55,598 nt of DNA, taken from NCBI GenBank assembly GCA_900769815.1, contig CAAGID010000028.1, positions 1-55,598 of the forward strand, written 5' to 3'. How positions within the stretch are numbered: the first letter of the stretch is position 1; each line of letters starts with the position of its first letter. Source of the DNA: Clostridia bacterium. GTDB lineage: Bacteria; Bacillota; Clostridia; Christensenellales; QALW01. Below the pieces are notes generated by a model. The model was not told where the DNA came from. It saw only the letters and a program-made list of their open reading frames with translations, and did no database searches. The translations under genes and the position numbers were made by a program. Positions 40,786 to 49,542 of the stretch are shown here, piece by piece.

Positions 40786-42426
40786 ATGTCAGATAAAAAG
40801 AAATCATTTTTGGGCGGTGCGGCTATTCTTGCTGTTGCAGGCCTTATATGTAAAATAATCGGTGCAGTTTATAAAATACCGTTGAGGAATATGATTGGCG
40901 AGGAAGCTATGGGTATATATACAACGGTATACCCCATTTATACCTTCCTTCTTGTTTTTTCTACTTCAGGTATTCCTACTGCAATTTCAAAATTAGTTGC
41001 CGAAGAAAGAAGTAAGGGTAATTTTTCCGGTGCACATAAAGTATTCCTTACCTCCCTTAAACTATTACTTTTAATCGGTGGCATAACCACTTTATTAATG
41101 TTTTTAGGTGCACCGCTTATTGCTGATGTATTACGTATAAATTCAGCAATGCCTATTATGGCAATAGCATTTTCACTGTTGTTTGTTTCTCTTTTATCTG
41201 CCTACCGCGGATATTATCAGGGTATGCAGAATATGGTGCCTACTGCCGTAACACAGCTTATTGAGCAGATTATAAAGCTTATAGCAGGCTTCTATTTTGC
41301 ATTTACCTGGGGTAAAAACGACCCTTCAATGGCTGCCGTAGGTGCTCTTTTCGGTATAACTCTTTCAGAGCTTGCCGCATTCTTAACTATACTTTTTACC
41401 TACCATAAAAACAAAAAGAATTTTCTTACCTTTACGGATAAAACAAGCAAAGTGCAGGGTATTTCAAAGCGTTTGCTTACAATAGCAATACCTATGACTA
41501 TCGGCGGTGCAATAAAGCCTCTCGTCGATGCCATAGACTCGGTTATGGCACGTTCCATTCTTGAAAACTCCAATATTTTTTCCATTGAATACATCGACGT
41601 TTTATGGGCCTTCCTTAAAAGTGACTGCGGTACTCTTATAAATATGCCCTCAGTGCTTACAGTTGCCCTTTCAATGGCTCTTGTGCCTGCAATAAGCGAG
41701 GCACTTACTGCAAGCGGTAGTACTAACGAGGTTAAGAAAATTTCATCAACGGGAATTAAGCTTTCAATAGTTATAGGTCTTCCCTGCACCGTTGGTCTAT
41801 TTGCTCTTGCAAAAGAAATTTTATCGCTTCTTTACGTTTACGTTGATAAATGGCACGGAGATATGTTCGTAACAGGCGTCCATAAACTTGAGACTGCAGG
41901 CAATTTTATGATGGTTCTTGCCGTTGGCGTTTTACTGTTATCAATTATACAGACGACCGCAGGTATTCTTCAAGGTATAGGAAAAGTCACCTTACCCGTT
42001 ATAAATCTTGCTATTGGTATGGCAGTTAAGATTTTAATGAATATTCTTCTTATTCCCGTTCCTTCGCTTAATATTTACGCAGTACCCATCGGCACGGTTA
42101 CCTGCTATTCTATCGCGGCACTTCTTGATATATTTGCAGTAGCAAAATACGCAAAAACAAAGATATCCTTTAGTGAGTTATTAAGACCTATAGGTGCGGC
42201 ATCTTTAATGGCAATAGTTATCTATATTTTAAAGATGCTTCTTGATACGTCAGGTTCAAGGCTTGTTACCGTGGTCATAATCGGTATTGCCGCAATAGTT
42301 TATTTTATCGGCCTTGGAATTTTCTCAGTATTTGATGAAACTGACATCGAATTTATGCCCGGCGGAAGAAAATTAAGAAAACTTTTGGAGAAGATGGGCG
42401 TTAAAATCCGTCCGTCACAGGAATAA
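40786..42426 (+). CDS. Polysaccharide/lipid-linked oligosaccharide flippase, SpoVB/YabM family (MOP superfamily)
   Basis: A 546-residue multi-pass membrane protein with about 14 hydrophobic segments. It opens FLGGAAILAVAGLICKIIGAVYKIPLRNMIGEEAMGIY, the signature of SpoVB/YtgP/YabM-type flippases; GIPTAISKLVAEE and GYYQGMQNMVPTAVTQLIEQIIKL are also typical. Such proteins move lipid II or other undecaprenyl-linked sugars across the membrane; SpoVB itself acts in cortex synthesis. Being directly before a mazG gene corresponds to yabM-yabN of Bacillus. Whether the substrate is lipid II (a MurJ/Amj substitute) or another lipid-linked sugar cannot be told. Confidence 0.88.
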   Translation: MSDKKKSFLGGAAILAVAGLICKIIGAVYKIPLRNMIGEEAMGIYTTVYPIYTFLLVFSTSGIPTAISKLVAEERSKGNFSGAHKVFLTSLKLLLLIGGITTLLMFLGAPLIADVLRINSAMPIMAIAFSLLFVSLLSAYRGYYQGMQNMVPTAVTQLIEQIIKLIAGFYFAFTWGKNDPSMAAVGALFGITLSELAAFLTILFTYHKNKKNFLTFTDKTSKVQGISKRLLTIAIPMTIGGAIKPLVDAIDSVMARSILENSNIFSIEYIDVLWAFLKSDCGTLINMPSVLTVALSMALVPAISEALTASGSTNEVKKISSTGIKLSIVIGLPCTVGLFALAKEILSLLYVYVDKWHGDMFVTGVHKLETAGNFMMVLAVGVLLLSIIQTTAGILQGIGKVTLPVINLAIGMAVKILMNILLIPVPSLNIYAVPIGTVTCYSIAALLDIFAVAKYAKTKISFSELLRPIGAASLMAIVIYILKMLLDTSGSRLVTVVIIGIAAIVYFIGLGIFSVFDETDIEFMPGGRKLRKLLEKMGVKIRPSQE

Positions 42427-42427
42427 T

Positions 42428-43726
42428 ATGATTACAGTTATTGGTGCAGGTTCAGGCAAGGCCGAAAATATTTCACTAATTGCTTTTCAAAAAATTAAGG
42501 AAGCAAAAAAGGTTATATTAAAAACTGAAAAAATGCCTATAGTGAGGCTCTTAAAAAAAGAAAATATACCTTATGAGACTCTTGATGCTTTATATGAATC
42601 GGCTGAGGATTTTGACAGTCTTAATAGTCTTATCAAGGAGTTTTTATCAAAAGAGAATTGTGTGTACGTCGTTCACGGTTCTGCCCTTGACGATACCTCT
42701 GTAACACTTTTAGAGGATGCTGAAATTATTCCCGGTATTTCGGTTGCTCATTGTGCTTCATCATATATGAATATTTTAACTGAAGCAAAAACTTATACCG
42801 CTTTAGACGTGCTTTCTGGCAAAATATTATCGCAACACGAGGATAATTTAATTACATGCATAGATTCCACCCTTATGGCTGGAGATCTTAAATGCATTCT
42901 TGCTGATATTTACGGTGACGAGTACGGGGTAAAATATTATACTGAAGATTACGAAGGTAATCAAAGTTCAAAAGATATTCTTCTTTATGAGCTCGATATG
43001 CAGGAAACCTACAATCACACAACAAGCCTTTTTTTAAAAAAGACGGATTTTAATAACGTTTACAGATACGATATACAGCATCTAATAGATATTATGGATA
43101 GGCTTTGCTCCCGTGACGGATGCCATTGGGATTCGGTGCAAACACACGAGAGTCTCCGCCCCTATTTAATTGAAGAAGCCTACGAAGTCGCCGACACAAT
43201 AGATAAAAACGACCCATACAGACTCTATGATGAGCTTGGCGACGTTTTGTATCAGATTGTTTTCCACGCAAATATAGCTAAACGCTATGGTGAGTTTGAT
43301 TTTTTGGACGTAACAGATTCCATATCAAGAAAAATGATTTCAAGACATCCTCACATATTTTCAGATGCCGACGTTGACGAGAACCTTAACGATTTCTGGG
43401 AAGAAACAAAGAAAAAGGAAAAAGGTTTAAAATCAACCTACGAAGTTATGAAGGACGTACCTTTAGCTCTTGCCTCACTTGCCCGTGCTGAAAAAATCCT
43501 TCATAAAGCTGAAAAATCAGGTATAAAGAAAGAAGATGCGGCAAAGACTATTGACAACATTTTATCGCTGTTAAATGATAAAGGCGGTTTAAATGAACTG
43601 AAATCAGGGGAGCTTTTATTTGAAATAGTGAAATTATGCTATGCTTTTAACGTACATCCTGAGCTTGCACTTAACAGAAAAATCGCAGAATTTATTGAAG
43701 ATTTTGATCCCGACAAAGCAAAATAA
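42428..43726 (+). CDS. mazG: Nucleoside triphosphate pyrophosphohydrolase MazG with degenerate tetrapyrrole-methylase-like N-terminus (YabN type)
   Basis: A 432-residue fusion. The C-terminal part (from about residue 215) is a MazG domain: GCHWDSVQTHESLRPYLIEEAYEV, then DELGDVLYQIVFHANIA, with the EExxE and ExxD metal-binding acids, and RHPHIFSD. It should hydrolyse non-canonical NTPs to NMP and PPi. The N-terminal 200 residues correspond to the tetrapyrrole methylase domain of YabN, starting ITVIGAGSGKAENISL, but are diverged: where active methylases have a VPGHP-like loop, here VHGSALDD is seen, so methylation is doubtful. The start is 1 base after the flippase stop. Confidence 0.9.
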   Translation: MITVIGAGSGKAENISLIAFQKIKEAKKVILKTEKMPIVRLLKKENIPYETLDALYESAEDFDSLNSLIKEFLSKENCVYVVHGSALDDTSVTLLEDAEIIPGISVAHCASSYMNILTEAKTYTALDVLSGKILSQHEDNLITCIDSTLMAGDLKCILADIYGDEYGVKYYTEDYEGNQSSKDILLYELDMQETYNHTTSLFLKKTDFNNVYRYDIQHLIDIMDRLCSRDGCHWDSVQTHESLRPYLIEEAYEVADTIDKNDPYRLYDELGDVLYQIVFHANIAKRYGEFDFLDVTDSISRKMISRHPHIFSDADVDENLNDFWEETKKKEKGLKSTYEVMKDVPLALASLARAEKILHKAEKSGIKKEDAAKTIDNILSLLNDKGGLNELKSGELLFEIVKLCYAFNVHPELALNRKIAEFIEDFDPDKAK

Positions 43727-43810
43727 ACGTAATTTCACTAAAAAAAACCTCATTTTTACCAAAAAAATAAAAAAAATTCATAAAAATGGCGTATTTTATT
43801 AACTACCCTA

Positions 43811-43839
43811 TTGACATTTCACCTAAAATATGTTAACAT
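43811..43839 (+). promoter_or_regulatory. Sigma-A promoter for hup
   Basis: TTGACA (consensus), 17 bases, TAACAT, with a leader of about 60 bases that contains a 7-bp hairpin TTAGCGA / TCGCTAA at 43851-43871. Confidence 0.75.
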
Positions 43840-43905
43840 AACTTTGTATGTTAGCGATAGTTGTTCGCTAAAAAAATATTAAAAATTTATTTGGAGGAAA
43901 ATACA

Positions 43906-44178
43906 ATGAACAAAGCAGATTTAATCAATGCATTGGCTGCAAAGAACGAAATTTCAAAGAAGGATGCTGAAAAGGCAGTTAACGGTGTACTTAACCTTAT
44001 TGCTGAAGCTCTTAAGGCCGGCGACAAGGTTCAGATCATGGGCTTCGGTGCTTTTGAAGTTAAAGAACGTGCAGCAAGAACAGGTAAGAACCCTGCAACA
44101 GGCGAAACAATTAAGATTGCAGCAAGTAAGGCTGTTGTTTTCAAGGCTGGTAAGGCTCTTAAAGATTCCATTCAATAA
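43906..44178 (+). CDS. hup: DNA-binding protein HU
   Basis: Histone-like HU, 90 residues: MNKADLINALAAKNEISKKDAEKAV helices, then the DNA-wrapping arms with GFGAFEVKERAARTGKNPATGE (the invariant RxGxNP/T pattern with Pro at the arm tip) and FKAGKALKDSI. It bends and compacts DNA; HU also assists DnaA at origins. The ATG at 43906 has GGAGG 8 bases upstream and gives exactly the family length; a 15-residue longer reading is rejected. Strong promoter, site and terminator imply abundant expression. Confidence 0.97.
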   Translation: MNKADLINALAAKNEISKKDAEKAVNGVLNLIAEALKAGDKVQIMGFGAFEVKERAARTGKNPATGETIKIAASKAVVFKAGKALKDSIQ

Positions 44179-44195
44179 TTTGTTATGCTTTGGTT

Positions 44196-44222
44196 CCGCC
44201 ACTTTTTAGTGGCGGTTTTTTT
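44196..44222 (+). terminator. Intrinsic terminator of hup
   Basis: Perfect 8-bp stem CCGCCACT / AGTGGCGG, TTTT loop, seven T after. Confidence 0.93.
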
Positions 44223-44234
44223 ATTTAAAAATTT

Positions 44235-44254
44235 AAGCACCCGCAAAGGTGCTT
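44235..44254 (-). terminator. Terminator hairpin for the CPBP-protease end of the minus-strand operon
   Basis: AAGCACC / GGTGCTT with a 6-base loop, directly after the stop codon; T-rich exit on the minus strand. Confidence 0.78.
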
Positions 44255-44255
44255 T

Positions 44256-44912
44256 TTAATTAAGAAGAATTACGCCAATTGTGTTTATTGCAAAATTGGC
44301 AAACATATGTACCGTCCAGGAAACGTACACGGTATTAAATTTTTCATTGAGGAAGTTAAACAACATTCCCCCAATAATAAGTCCTGCCATAACAAGCACA
44401 AACACAAGGATATTAAACCATCCAATCATCATTGCTATATGATAAAGTGCAAATATGCCTGAACTGAAAACGTAGGCGAAAACTTTATTGGATAAATTTT
44501 TAAATATAAAACCGCGGAAGAAAAATTCTTCCATCATAGAATTTACAAGGGAAATATATATAGCAACGTAAATAAAATTATTTTTATCAACTCCCGTTTG
44601 GCTTGTAAGATTTTTTGCAATAGAGGAAAAATCAAATATATCTTTAATAATATAATATCCGCCAAGAATTATACCATAAACGATAAGCCCCAATATTAGT
44701 GCAATACCTATCCCCTTTTTCTGAATCTTGAAAAGTTCTTTAAAATCAATATCTTTAAAAATTCTTGAACAAACAAAAGGTATAACAAGAAAAGTTATTA
44801 TTTTAACTATTGATTTTATTATATAGCCAGGCATTATTATACCGTCAACAATTGCCATAAGAATACAACTAAAAAGTGCCGATATAACAACTATAATATT
44901 TTTCTTTTTCAA
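44256..44912 (-). CDS. CPBP-family intramembrane metalloprotease
   Basis: A 218-residue protein with six or more hydrophobic segments. Motifs of the CPBP (CAAX protease and bacteriocin-processing, Abi) family: EEFFFRG at about residues 128-134, ALYHI with the metal His at about 158, and HMFANFAIN near the C-terminus. Members process prenylated or small peptides, or confer immunity to bacteriocins; the substrate is unknown here. It is 11 bases after the PAP2 gene, co-directional with it. Confidence 0.85.
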   Translation of the reverse strand: MKKKNIIVVISALFSCILMAIVDGIIMPGYIIKSIVKIITFLVIPFVCSRIFKDIDFKELFKIQKKGIGIALILGLIVYGIILGGYYIIKDIFDFSSIAKNLTSQTGVDKNNFIYVAIYISLVNSMMEEFFFRGFIFKNLSNKVFAYVFSSGIFALYHIAMMIGWFNILVFVLVMAGLIIGGMLFNFLNEKFNTVYVSWTVHMFANFAINTIGVILLN

Positions 44913-44923
44913 AAAATTCCCCC

Positions 44924-45826
44924 TTAAATTTTACGCCATAATTTAAAGGTAAACGGCCAGATGGCTCCTGCAAAAGCTGTTAAAAGGAAGTATCTGATGC
45001 CATCGGCAATAAATTTGTTTCCAATAAGGGCATATAGAGGAGTTTTAAGCACTGATTTAATTAATACTACAGGAATTATGCCTATTGCCAATTTAATGAG
45101 TTGCACCCACCATTTTGCCTTTATTTCAAAGTGCGAAAAGTTTTTATCTACTTCATATGCAAGCCACATACCTGAGATGCATCCCATCATCTTATGCGCA
45201 CTCTCTGTACCGTGAATCAGGTTTTCACTATCAACATCTGACGGAAATCTATACAACTGTGCATAAAGAATAAGTGCAATATCAATTAACATCATTACTA
45301 AAAACATTATACGCACATAATTTTTATTATCCATTTGAATTATCGGATAAATACCAAAAATCAATACAAGTGCAATTATTATGGAAACGGTTACGTCAAG
45401 AGGTGTATGTACGCCAAGCCACATACGTGAAAATGGTATAAGCACGCATAAAGCAACGCAAGCAATACGAAGCCATTTTTGTTTATTCCACCTTGCAACA
45501 CCGCCGAAAATCCCTACACCAGCCTGAGTGTGTCCGCTTGGAAAAGAATATCCTGTTGCAGCCTCCCTTGCCGATTCAATTATTTTAATATTCGGATTCA
45601 ACACCCAAGGACGAGGTATTCTGAAAATAAGCTTTAAAAACTGATTCAATACCGTACCTAAAAGTCCCACAGAAAGCAGGAAATATCCTTGTTTTTTATC
45701 AATGCACCAAAAAAACAGTAACCCGATTATAATAAAAACAGTTTCTTCGCCTAAAAGAGTTATAACGGAAAAGATACTGTCAAGCACAGGATTCCGTAAG
45801 TCTTGTAAAAATTCTAAAAAATTCAT
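44924..45826 (-). CDS. PAP2-family membrane phosphatase
   Basis: A 300-residue integral membrane phosphatase. The three acid-phosphatase motifs are present: KLIFRIPRP (KxxxxxxRP), SFPSGHTQ at about residues 95-102 (PSGH with the catalytic His) and SRMWLGVHTPLDV (SRxxxxxHxxxD). Members dephosphorylate undecaprenyl pyrophosphate, phosphatidic acid or sphingoid phosphates. The ATG overlaps the aldolase stop (ATGA), indicating coupling; the upstream 7-residue extension is not needed. An extra C-terminal membrane region of about 130 residues goes beyond the minimal PAP2 core. Confidence 0.88.
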   Translation of the reverse strand: MNFLEFLQDLRNPVLDSIFSVITLLGEETVFIIIGLLFFWCIDKKQGYFLLSVGLLGTVLNQFLKLIFRIPRPWVLNPNIKIIESAREAATGYSFPSGHTQAGVGIFGGVARWNKQKWLRIACVALCVLIPFSRMWLGVHTPLDVTVSIIIALVLIFGIYPIIQMDNKNYVRIMFLVMMLIDIALILYAQLYRFPSDVDSENLIHGTESAHKMMGCISGMWLAYEVDKNFSHFEIKAKWWVQLIKLAIGIIPVVLIKSVLKTPLYALIGNKFIADGIRYFLLTAFAGAIWPFTFKLWRKI

Positions 45827-46473
45827 TGTTTTATTGCATTTACGCACTTTTGGGCAAAAGCCGTAATTGATGCGTAGTCATCCCTTTCAATCATTTTTTT
45901 ATCAACCACACTTGAGCCTAAGCCTAAGCCAATCACACCTGCTTTAAGATAATCCGTCATATTATTAAGGTCAACACCGCCTACGGCAATAAGCTTAATA
46001 TGCTTTAAAGGTGCCGAAACTGCTTTAACATACTCAGTGCCCATACTCGTTACGGGGAAGATTTTAACAAAATCTGCCCCTGCCATATGTGCCGTCTGAA
46101 TTTCAGTAGGCGTAAGTGCACCGGGTATCGAAACAAGTCCCGCTTCCTTTGTATGCTTAATGACTTCACAATTTACATCAGGGGAAATAACAAACTTGCC
46201 ACCCATCGCTTTTGTAATATCTACCTGCTCCGTTGTTAAAACGGTACCCGCACCTATAAACATTTTGCCTTTAAAACTATCTGATAGCATTTTTATCATA
46301 TCGCCCGTTTCTTCATCGGAAACTTTTTTAGTTGCGTCAAAGGTTATTTCCATAAGACGGATCCCTCCATCATATATCGCTTGTGCAAGAGGAATCAATC
46401 TTTCTTTTTTAACACCGCGTACGATAACCACTATTTTATTTTGGAGTATAGAATTTATAACGTTTTCGCACAT
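45823..46473 (-). CDS. eda: Bifunctional 4-hydroxy-2-oxoglutarate / 2-dehydro-3-deoxy-phosphogluconate aldolase
   Basis: Class I aldolase of the KDPG family, 216 residues. Features: IVRGVKKERLIPLAQAIYDGG, the catalytic Glu in LMEITFDA, GAGTVLT, VISPDVNCEV, IPGALTPTEI, the Schiff-base Lys in ADFVKIFPV, and GGVDLNN. It should split 2-keto-3-deoxy-6-phosphogluconate to pyruvate and glyceraldehyde 3-phosphate, or act on a related 2-keto acid; no dehydratase or kinase for the pathway is adjacent. ATG at 46473 has GGAG 6 bases upstream and is chosen over one four codons earlier. Confidence 0.9.
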   Translation of the reverse strand: MCENVINSILQNKIVVIVRGVKKERLIPLAQAIYDGGIRLMEITFDATKKVSDEETGDMIKMLSDSFKGKMFIGAGTVLTTEQVDITKAMGGKFVISPDVNCEVIKHTKEAGLVSIPGALTPTEIQTAHMAGADFVKIFPVTSMGTEYVKAVSAPLKHIKLIAVGGVDLNNMTDYLKAGVIGLGLGSSVVDKKMIERDDYASITAFAQKCVNAIKQ

Positions 46474-46485
46474 AGTTCTCTCCAT

Positions 46486-47109
46486 TTAATTTGCATCAAC
46501 CTTTACAAGAAGCATTATTCCTTCATTTATATAGACCTTTGCTGTTTGTCCTTTTATTACTTCATTACTTACACACGTAGCGCTTGACGCTTTTATTTCA
46601 GCATTCTTTAAAGGATATTTTGCATTTTCAATATTTACACCTTTTACGTCACCCAAGATATTATTAAGGGAAAAATATAAAAAATCATCAGTTATATATT
46701 CAGATTCTTTGCCGATAATTTTAATTTGCGAATAATCATCTACTATAACGGCTTTTTTGTCATTTTCATATAAATACAAGAGCATTGAAATATTGCCTAA
46801 AGTGTGGTCTAATCTTCCGCCCATAACACCGATAAGTATAAATTCATCAAAGCCTCTCTTAATTGCCTCTTTTACTGCATAAAAGGTGTCGGTATCATCC
46901 TTTTCGCAAGGTAAAACTATTGTCTCAATATCTGTTTCAGGCTTATTATAGGAATCAAAATCGCCCACTATTAAATCGGGTTTTACGTTAAGTGCTTCCT
47001 GATGCTTAAGTCCGCCATCACAATAGATTATAAAACTATCAATTATGTGGCTTTTAATTTTTTCATAGTTATTTATTGGAGCACTGCCTATAATAACACA
47101 TTTTTTCAT
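46486..47109 (-). CDS. thiN: Thiamine diphosphokinase
   Basis: Makes thiamine diphosphate from thiamine and ATP. At 207 residues: CVIIGSAPINN, YCDGGLKHQEALNVKPDLIVGDFDS (the DGG and GDFDS motifs), CEKDDTDTFYAVKEAI with the DxxDT-like metal/ATP site, and LIGVMGGRLDHTLGN, all diagnostic. The product cofactor is used by IorA, encoded a few kilobases upstream. The space between its ATG and the preceding terminator has no room for a promoter. The usual partners rsgA and rpe are not present. Confidence 0.94.
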   Translation of the reverse strand: MKKCVIIGSAPINNYEKIKSHIIDSFIIYCDGGLKHQEALNVKPDLIVGDFDSYNKPETDIETIVLPCEKDDTDTFYAVKEAIKRGFDEFILIGVMGGRLDHTLGNISMLLYLYENDKKAVIVDDYSQIKIIGKESEYITDDFLYFSLNNILGDVKGVNIENAKYPLKNAEIKASSATCVSNEVIKGQTAKVYINEGIMLLVKVDAN

Positions 47110-47123
47110 AAAAATCCTCTTTT

Positions 47124-47157
47124 AAAAAAATCCCACAGAAAGTATTTATCTGTGGGA
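47124..47157 (-). terminator. Intrinsic terminator of the aryl-pyruvate operon
   Basis: Perfect 9-bp stem TCCCACAGA / TCTGTGGGA with a 9-base loop, then seven T on the minus strand, 10 bases after the ACT-protein stop and 15 bases before the thiN ATG. Confidence 0.92.
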
Positions 47158-47167
47158 CTTTCGCATT

Positions 47168-47599
47168 TTACAATTTATTAACGTCAGCGTCGGTTATCAT
47201 ATGGAAACCTGCTTTTTCAAGTGCAGCTTCTGCGTGAAGATTATCTGCAACACGTAAAACAACGTAAGCGTGCTTTTCGGTACGTGACATAAAAGCATAA
47301 AGATATTCCATATTTATTTTTTCTTCATCAAGTACACTTAAAGCTTTTGAAAGTTTACCCGGTGCATCACCTATTTTAACGCCTACAACGTCGGTAGTTT
47401 TAATAAGATATCCTTCAGCACTTAATGCCTTTATTGCAAGGTCATTATCAGTTACGATAAGACGCAAAATACCGAAATCCTCAGTATCCGCAATAGAAAG
47501 TGCCCTGATATTTATATTATTATTTGCCAATGTTTCGGTTATTTTAACTAAAGCACCTTGCTTATTTTCAACGAAAATTGATAACTGTTTTAAAGACAT
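47168..47599 (-). CDS. Tandem ACT-domain protein
   Basis: A 143-residue protein made of two ACT domains: LSIFVENKQGALVKITETLANNNINIRALSIADTEDFG (residues about 5-42) and, from about 72, VGVKIGDAPGKLSKALSVLDEEKINMEYLYAF. ACT pairs bind small ligands, usually amino acids, and regulate partner proteins. Small ACT proteins of this type often follow paaK and indolepyruvate oxidoreductase genes, so an aromatic amino acid or derivative is a likely ligand. It is the last gene of the operon. Confidence 0.85.
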   Translation of the reverse strand: MSLKQLSIFVENKQGALVKITETLANNNINIRALSIADTEDFGILRLIVTDNDLAIKALSAEGYLIKTTDVVGVKIGDAPGKLSKALSVLDEEKINMEYLYAFMSRTEKHAYVVLRVADNLHAEAALEKAGFHMITDADVNKL

Positions 47600-47617
47600 A
47601 ATAAAAATCTCCTTTCA

Positions 47618-48928
47618 TTAGTCGTGAAGCTTACGCTTATCAATTACTCTTACTGCTTTGCCTTCGCTTCTTGTAATGCTTTTAGGTGCAACAAGATGAA
47701 CTGAAGGATTGATGCCAAGCATGGTCTTCATTGCGTTTGCCAATGACTTTTCAAGTTGCGTTATGCCTGAGATGGTATCAGAAAACTGTTCAGGGTTCAT
47801 TTCAACTAACACGTCAAATGTGTCATTGTTGTTCATTCTGTCAACAACAATCTGATAGTTAGGCTGATAGCCTTCGTTAAGAAGTACTGTTTCAATCTGG
47901 CTTGGGAACACATTTACACCGCGAATAATAAGCATATCATCGCTTCTGCCCATAGGCTTAGCCATTTTGATTAAGGTTCTGCCGCATAAGCACTTTTTAC
48001 GTGAGAGTACACAAATATCACGAGTTCTGTATCTTAAAAGCGGGAATGCTTCTTTATCAAGTGCAGTAAATACAAGTTCACCCTTTTCACCTTCAGGGAG
48101 AACCTCTCCTGTATCGGGGTCAATAATTTCGGCTAAGAAGTGGTCTTCATTTATATGCATACCCGTTTGCTCTGAACATTCAAAGGCAACACCGGGACCG
48201 CTTGTTTCAGTAAGACCGTAAATATCGTAAGCCTTGATGCCTAAGGTTTCTTCAATATTTTTACGCATCTCATTTGTCCAAGGCTCTGCACCAAAAATAC
48301 CTGCCTTTAAGGGAATATCCTCAGGCTTATATCCCTGCTCTTTTAATGATTCGCCAATATATGCGGCATAAGAAGGTGTACAACAAATAATAGTTGATTT
48401 AAGATCCATCATAAACTGAATCTGTCTTTCAGTATTGCCTGATGACATGGGAAGTGTCAAGCAACCAACCTTATGGCTTCCACCGTGAAGACCTGAACCG
48501 CCTGTAAACAAGCCGTAGCCGTATGCAACCTGACAAACATCTTCTTCTGTTCCGCCTGCGGCAACGATAGCACGTGCACAGCAATCCTCCCAAAGGTCAA
48601 CGTCTTTCTGAGTGTAGAATGCAACAACACGTCTGCCCGTTGTACCTGAGGTTGAGTGGATTCTCACACATTCGCTTAAGGGTTTTGCAAGAAGGCCATA
48701 AGGATACGCATCCCTTAAATCGCTTTTTTGTAAAAATGGCAATTTATGAAGATCCTCAATACCGTGAATATCCTCAGGCTTAACACCTTTTTTATCCATA
48801 AGGTCACGATAATAAGGTACGTTTTCATAAACGTGCCTCACTTGCTTAACAAGTTTTTCCGATTGAAGTTTTTTTATGTCTTCCACAGACATTGTTTCAA
48901 TGTCTTTTTGGTAATAACGCTGTTCCAT
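47618..48928 (-). CDS. paaK: Phenylacetate-CoA ligase-like enzyme
   Basis: AMP-forming acyl/aryl-CoA ligase of 436 residues. The adenylation motifs are IHSTSGTTGRRVVAFYT (ATP loop), YGLTETSGPGVAFEC, DLLRYRTRD-like PLLRYRTRDICVL and GRSDDMLIIRGVNVFPSQIE, which is the PaaK-type hinge to the C-terminal domain. It couples phenylacetate, indoleacetate or another aryl acetate to CoA, or runs in reverse to make ATP from an aryl-acetyl-CoA in fermentation. It lies 31 bases after iorB in an operon whose other enzyme yields aryl-acetyl-CoA. Confidence 0.92.
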   Translation of the reverse strand: MEQRYYQKDIETMSVEDIKKLQSEKLVKQVRHVYENVPYYRDLMDKKGVKPEDIHGIEDLHKLPFLQKSDLRDAYPYGLLAKPLSECVRIHSTSGTTGRRVVAFYTQKDVDLWEDCCARAIVAAGGTEEDVCQVAYGYGLFTGGSGLHGGSHKVGCLTLPMSSGNTERQIQFMMDLKSTIICCTPSYAAYIGESLKEQGYKPEDIPLKAGIFGAEPWTNEMRKNIEETLGIKAYDIYGLTETSGPGVAFECSEQTGMHINEDHFLAEIIDPDTGEVLPEGEKGELVFTALDKEAFPLLRYRTRDICVLSRKKCLCGRTLIKMAKPMGRSDDMLIIRGVNVFPSQIETVLLNEGYQPNYQIVVDRMNNNDTFDVLVEMNPEQFSDTISGITQLEKSLANAMKTMLGINPSVHLVAPKSITRSEGKAVRVIDKRKLHD

Positions 48929-48959
48929 TTATTTTCGCCTTCTTTTTATAAAATTTCAA

Positions 48960-49532
48960 TCAGGAATTATATCCTAAATCAAATGCTTTTTTATTCATTT
49001 CAACAAACTTTTCTTTAACCGTATTTTCAATAGCCTTAATCCAGCGTTCATAAGGAACATCAAAATACTTTGCAGCTTTGCCCATTAAAACAATATTAAC
49101 TGCCTTTGATGAGCCTGCCTGATCAGCAAGTTCAAGAGCGTTCATTTTGTCAATGCTTAAGCCCTTATTTTCAAGTTCCGCTAAAATGTTTTCCGGATAT
49201 TCAGCTGCTCCGATAATTACGGGCATCGGGTCTATCTGTTGCGTATTTACAACGATTTTGCCGTCTTTTTTAAGGAATTTTGAATATCGTGCTGCTTCAA
49301 GTTTTTCAAAAGAAATTATAACGTCAGCTTCGCCTTCGGTAATAATGGGCGAATAAACTTTTTCGCCAAAGCGAACGTACGTTACAACGCTTCCGCCACG
49401 TTGGCTCATACCGTGAACCTCGCTTACCTTTACGTCATAGCCCTCATCAACAAGAAGGCGACCAAGTAATTTTGATGCAAGCAAGCTACCTTGACCGCCC
49501 ACACCAACTATCATAACACTTGTAGTTTTCAT
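48960..49532 (-). CDS. iorB: Indolepyruvate:ferredoxin oxidoreductase, beta subunit
   Basis: Gamma-type domain of 2-oxoacid:ferredoxin oxidoreductases, 190 residues: MIVGVGGQGSLLASKLLGRLL (about residues 7-27), then VHGMSQRGGSVVTYVRFG and ADVIISFEKLEAARY, all conserved in IorB. It completes the active enzyme with IorA. ATG at 49532 follows AAGGAGG. The 20-residue longer reading lies in the iorA overlap and is rejected; as annotated, the gene starts 10 bases after the iorA stop. Confidence 0.93.
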   Translation of the reverse strand: MKTTSVMIVGVGGQGSLLASKLLGRLLVDEGYDVKVSEVHGMSQRGGSVVTYVRFGEKVYSPIITEGEADVIISFEKLEAARYSKFLKKDGKIVVNTQQIDPMPVIIGAAEYPENILAELENKGLSIDKMNALELADQAGSSKAVNIVLMGKAAKYFDVPYERWIKAIENTVKEKFVEMNKKAFDLGYNS

Positions 49533-49542
49533 AAAATCCTCC

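Noticed and set aside
43851..43871. Terminator between mazG and hup
   Set aside because: The 7-bp hairpin lies downstream of the hup promoter and is followed by A rather than T on the plus strand; it is part of the hup leader.
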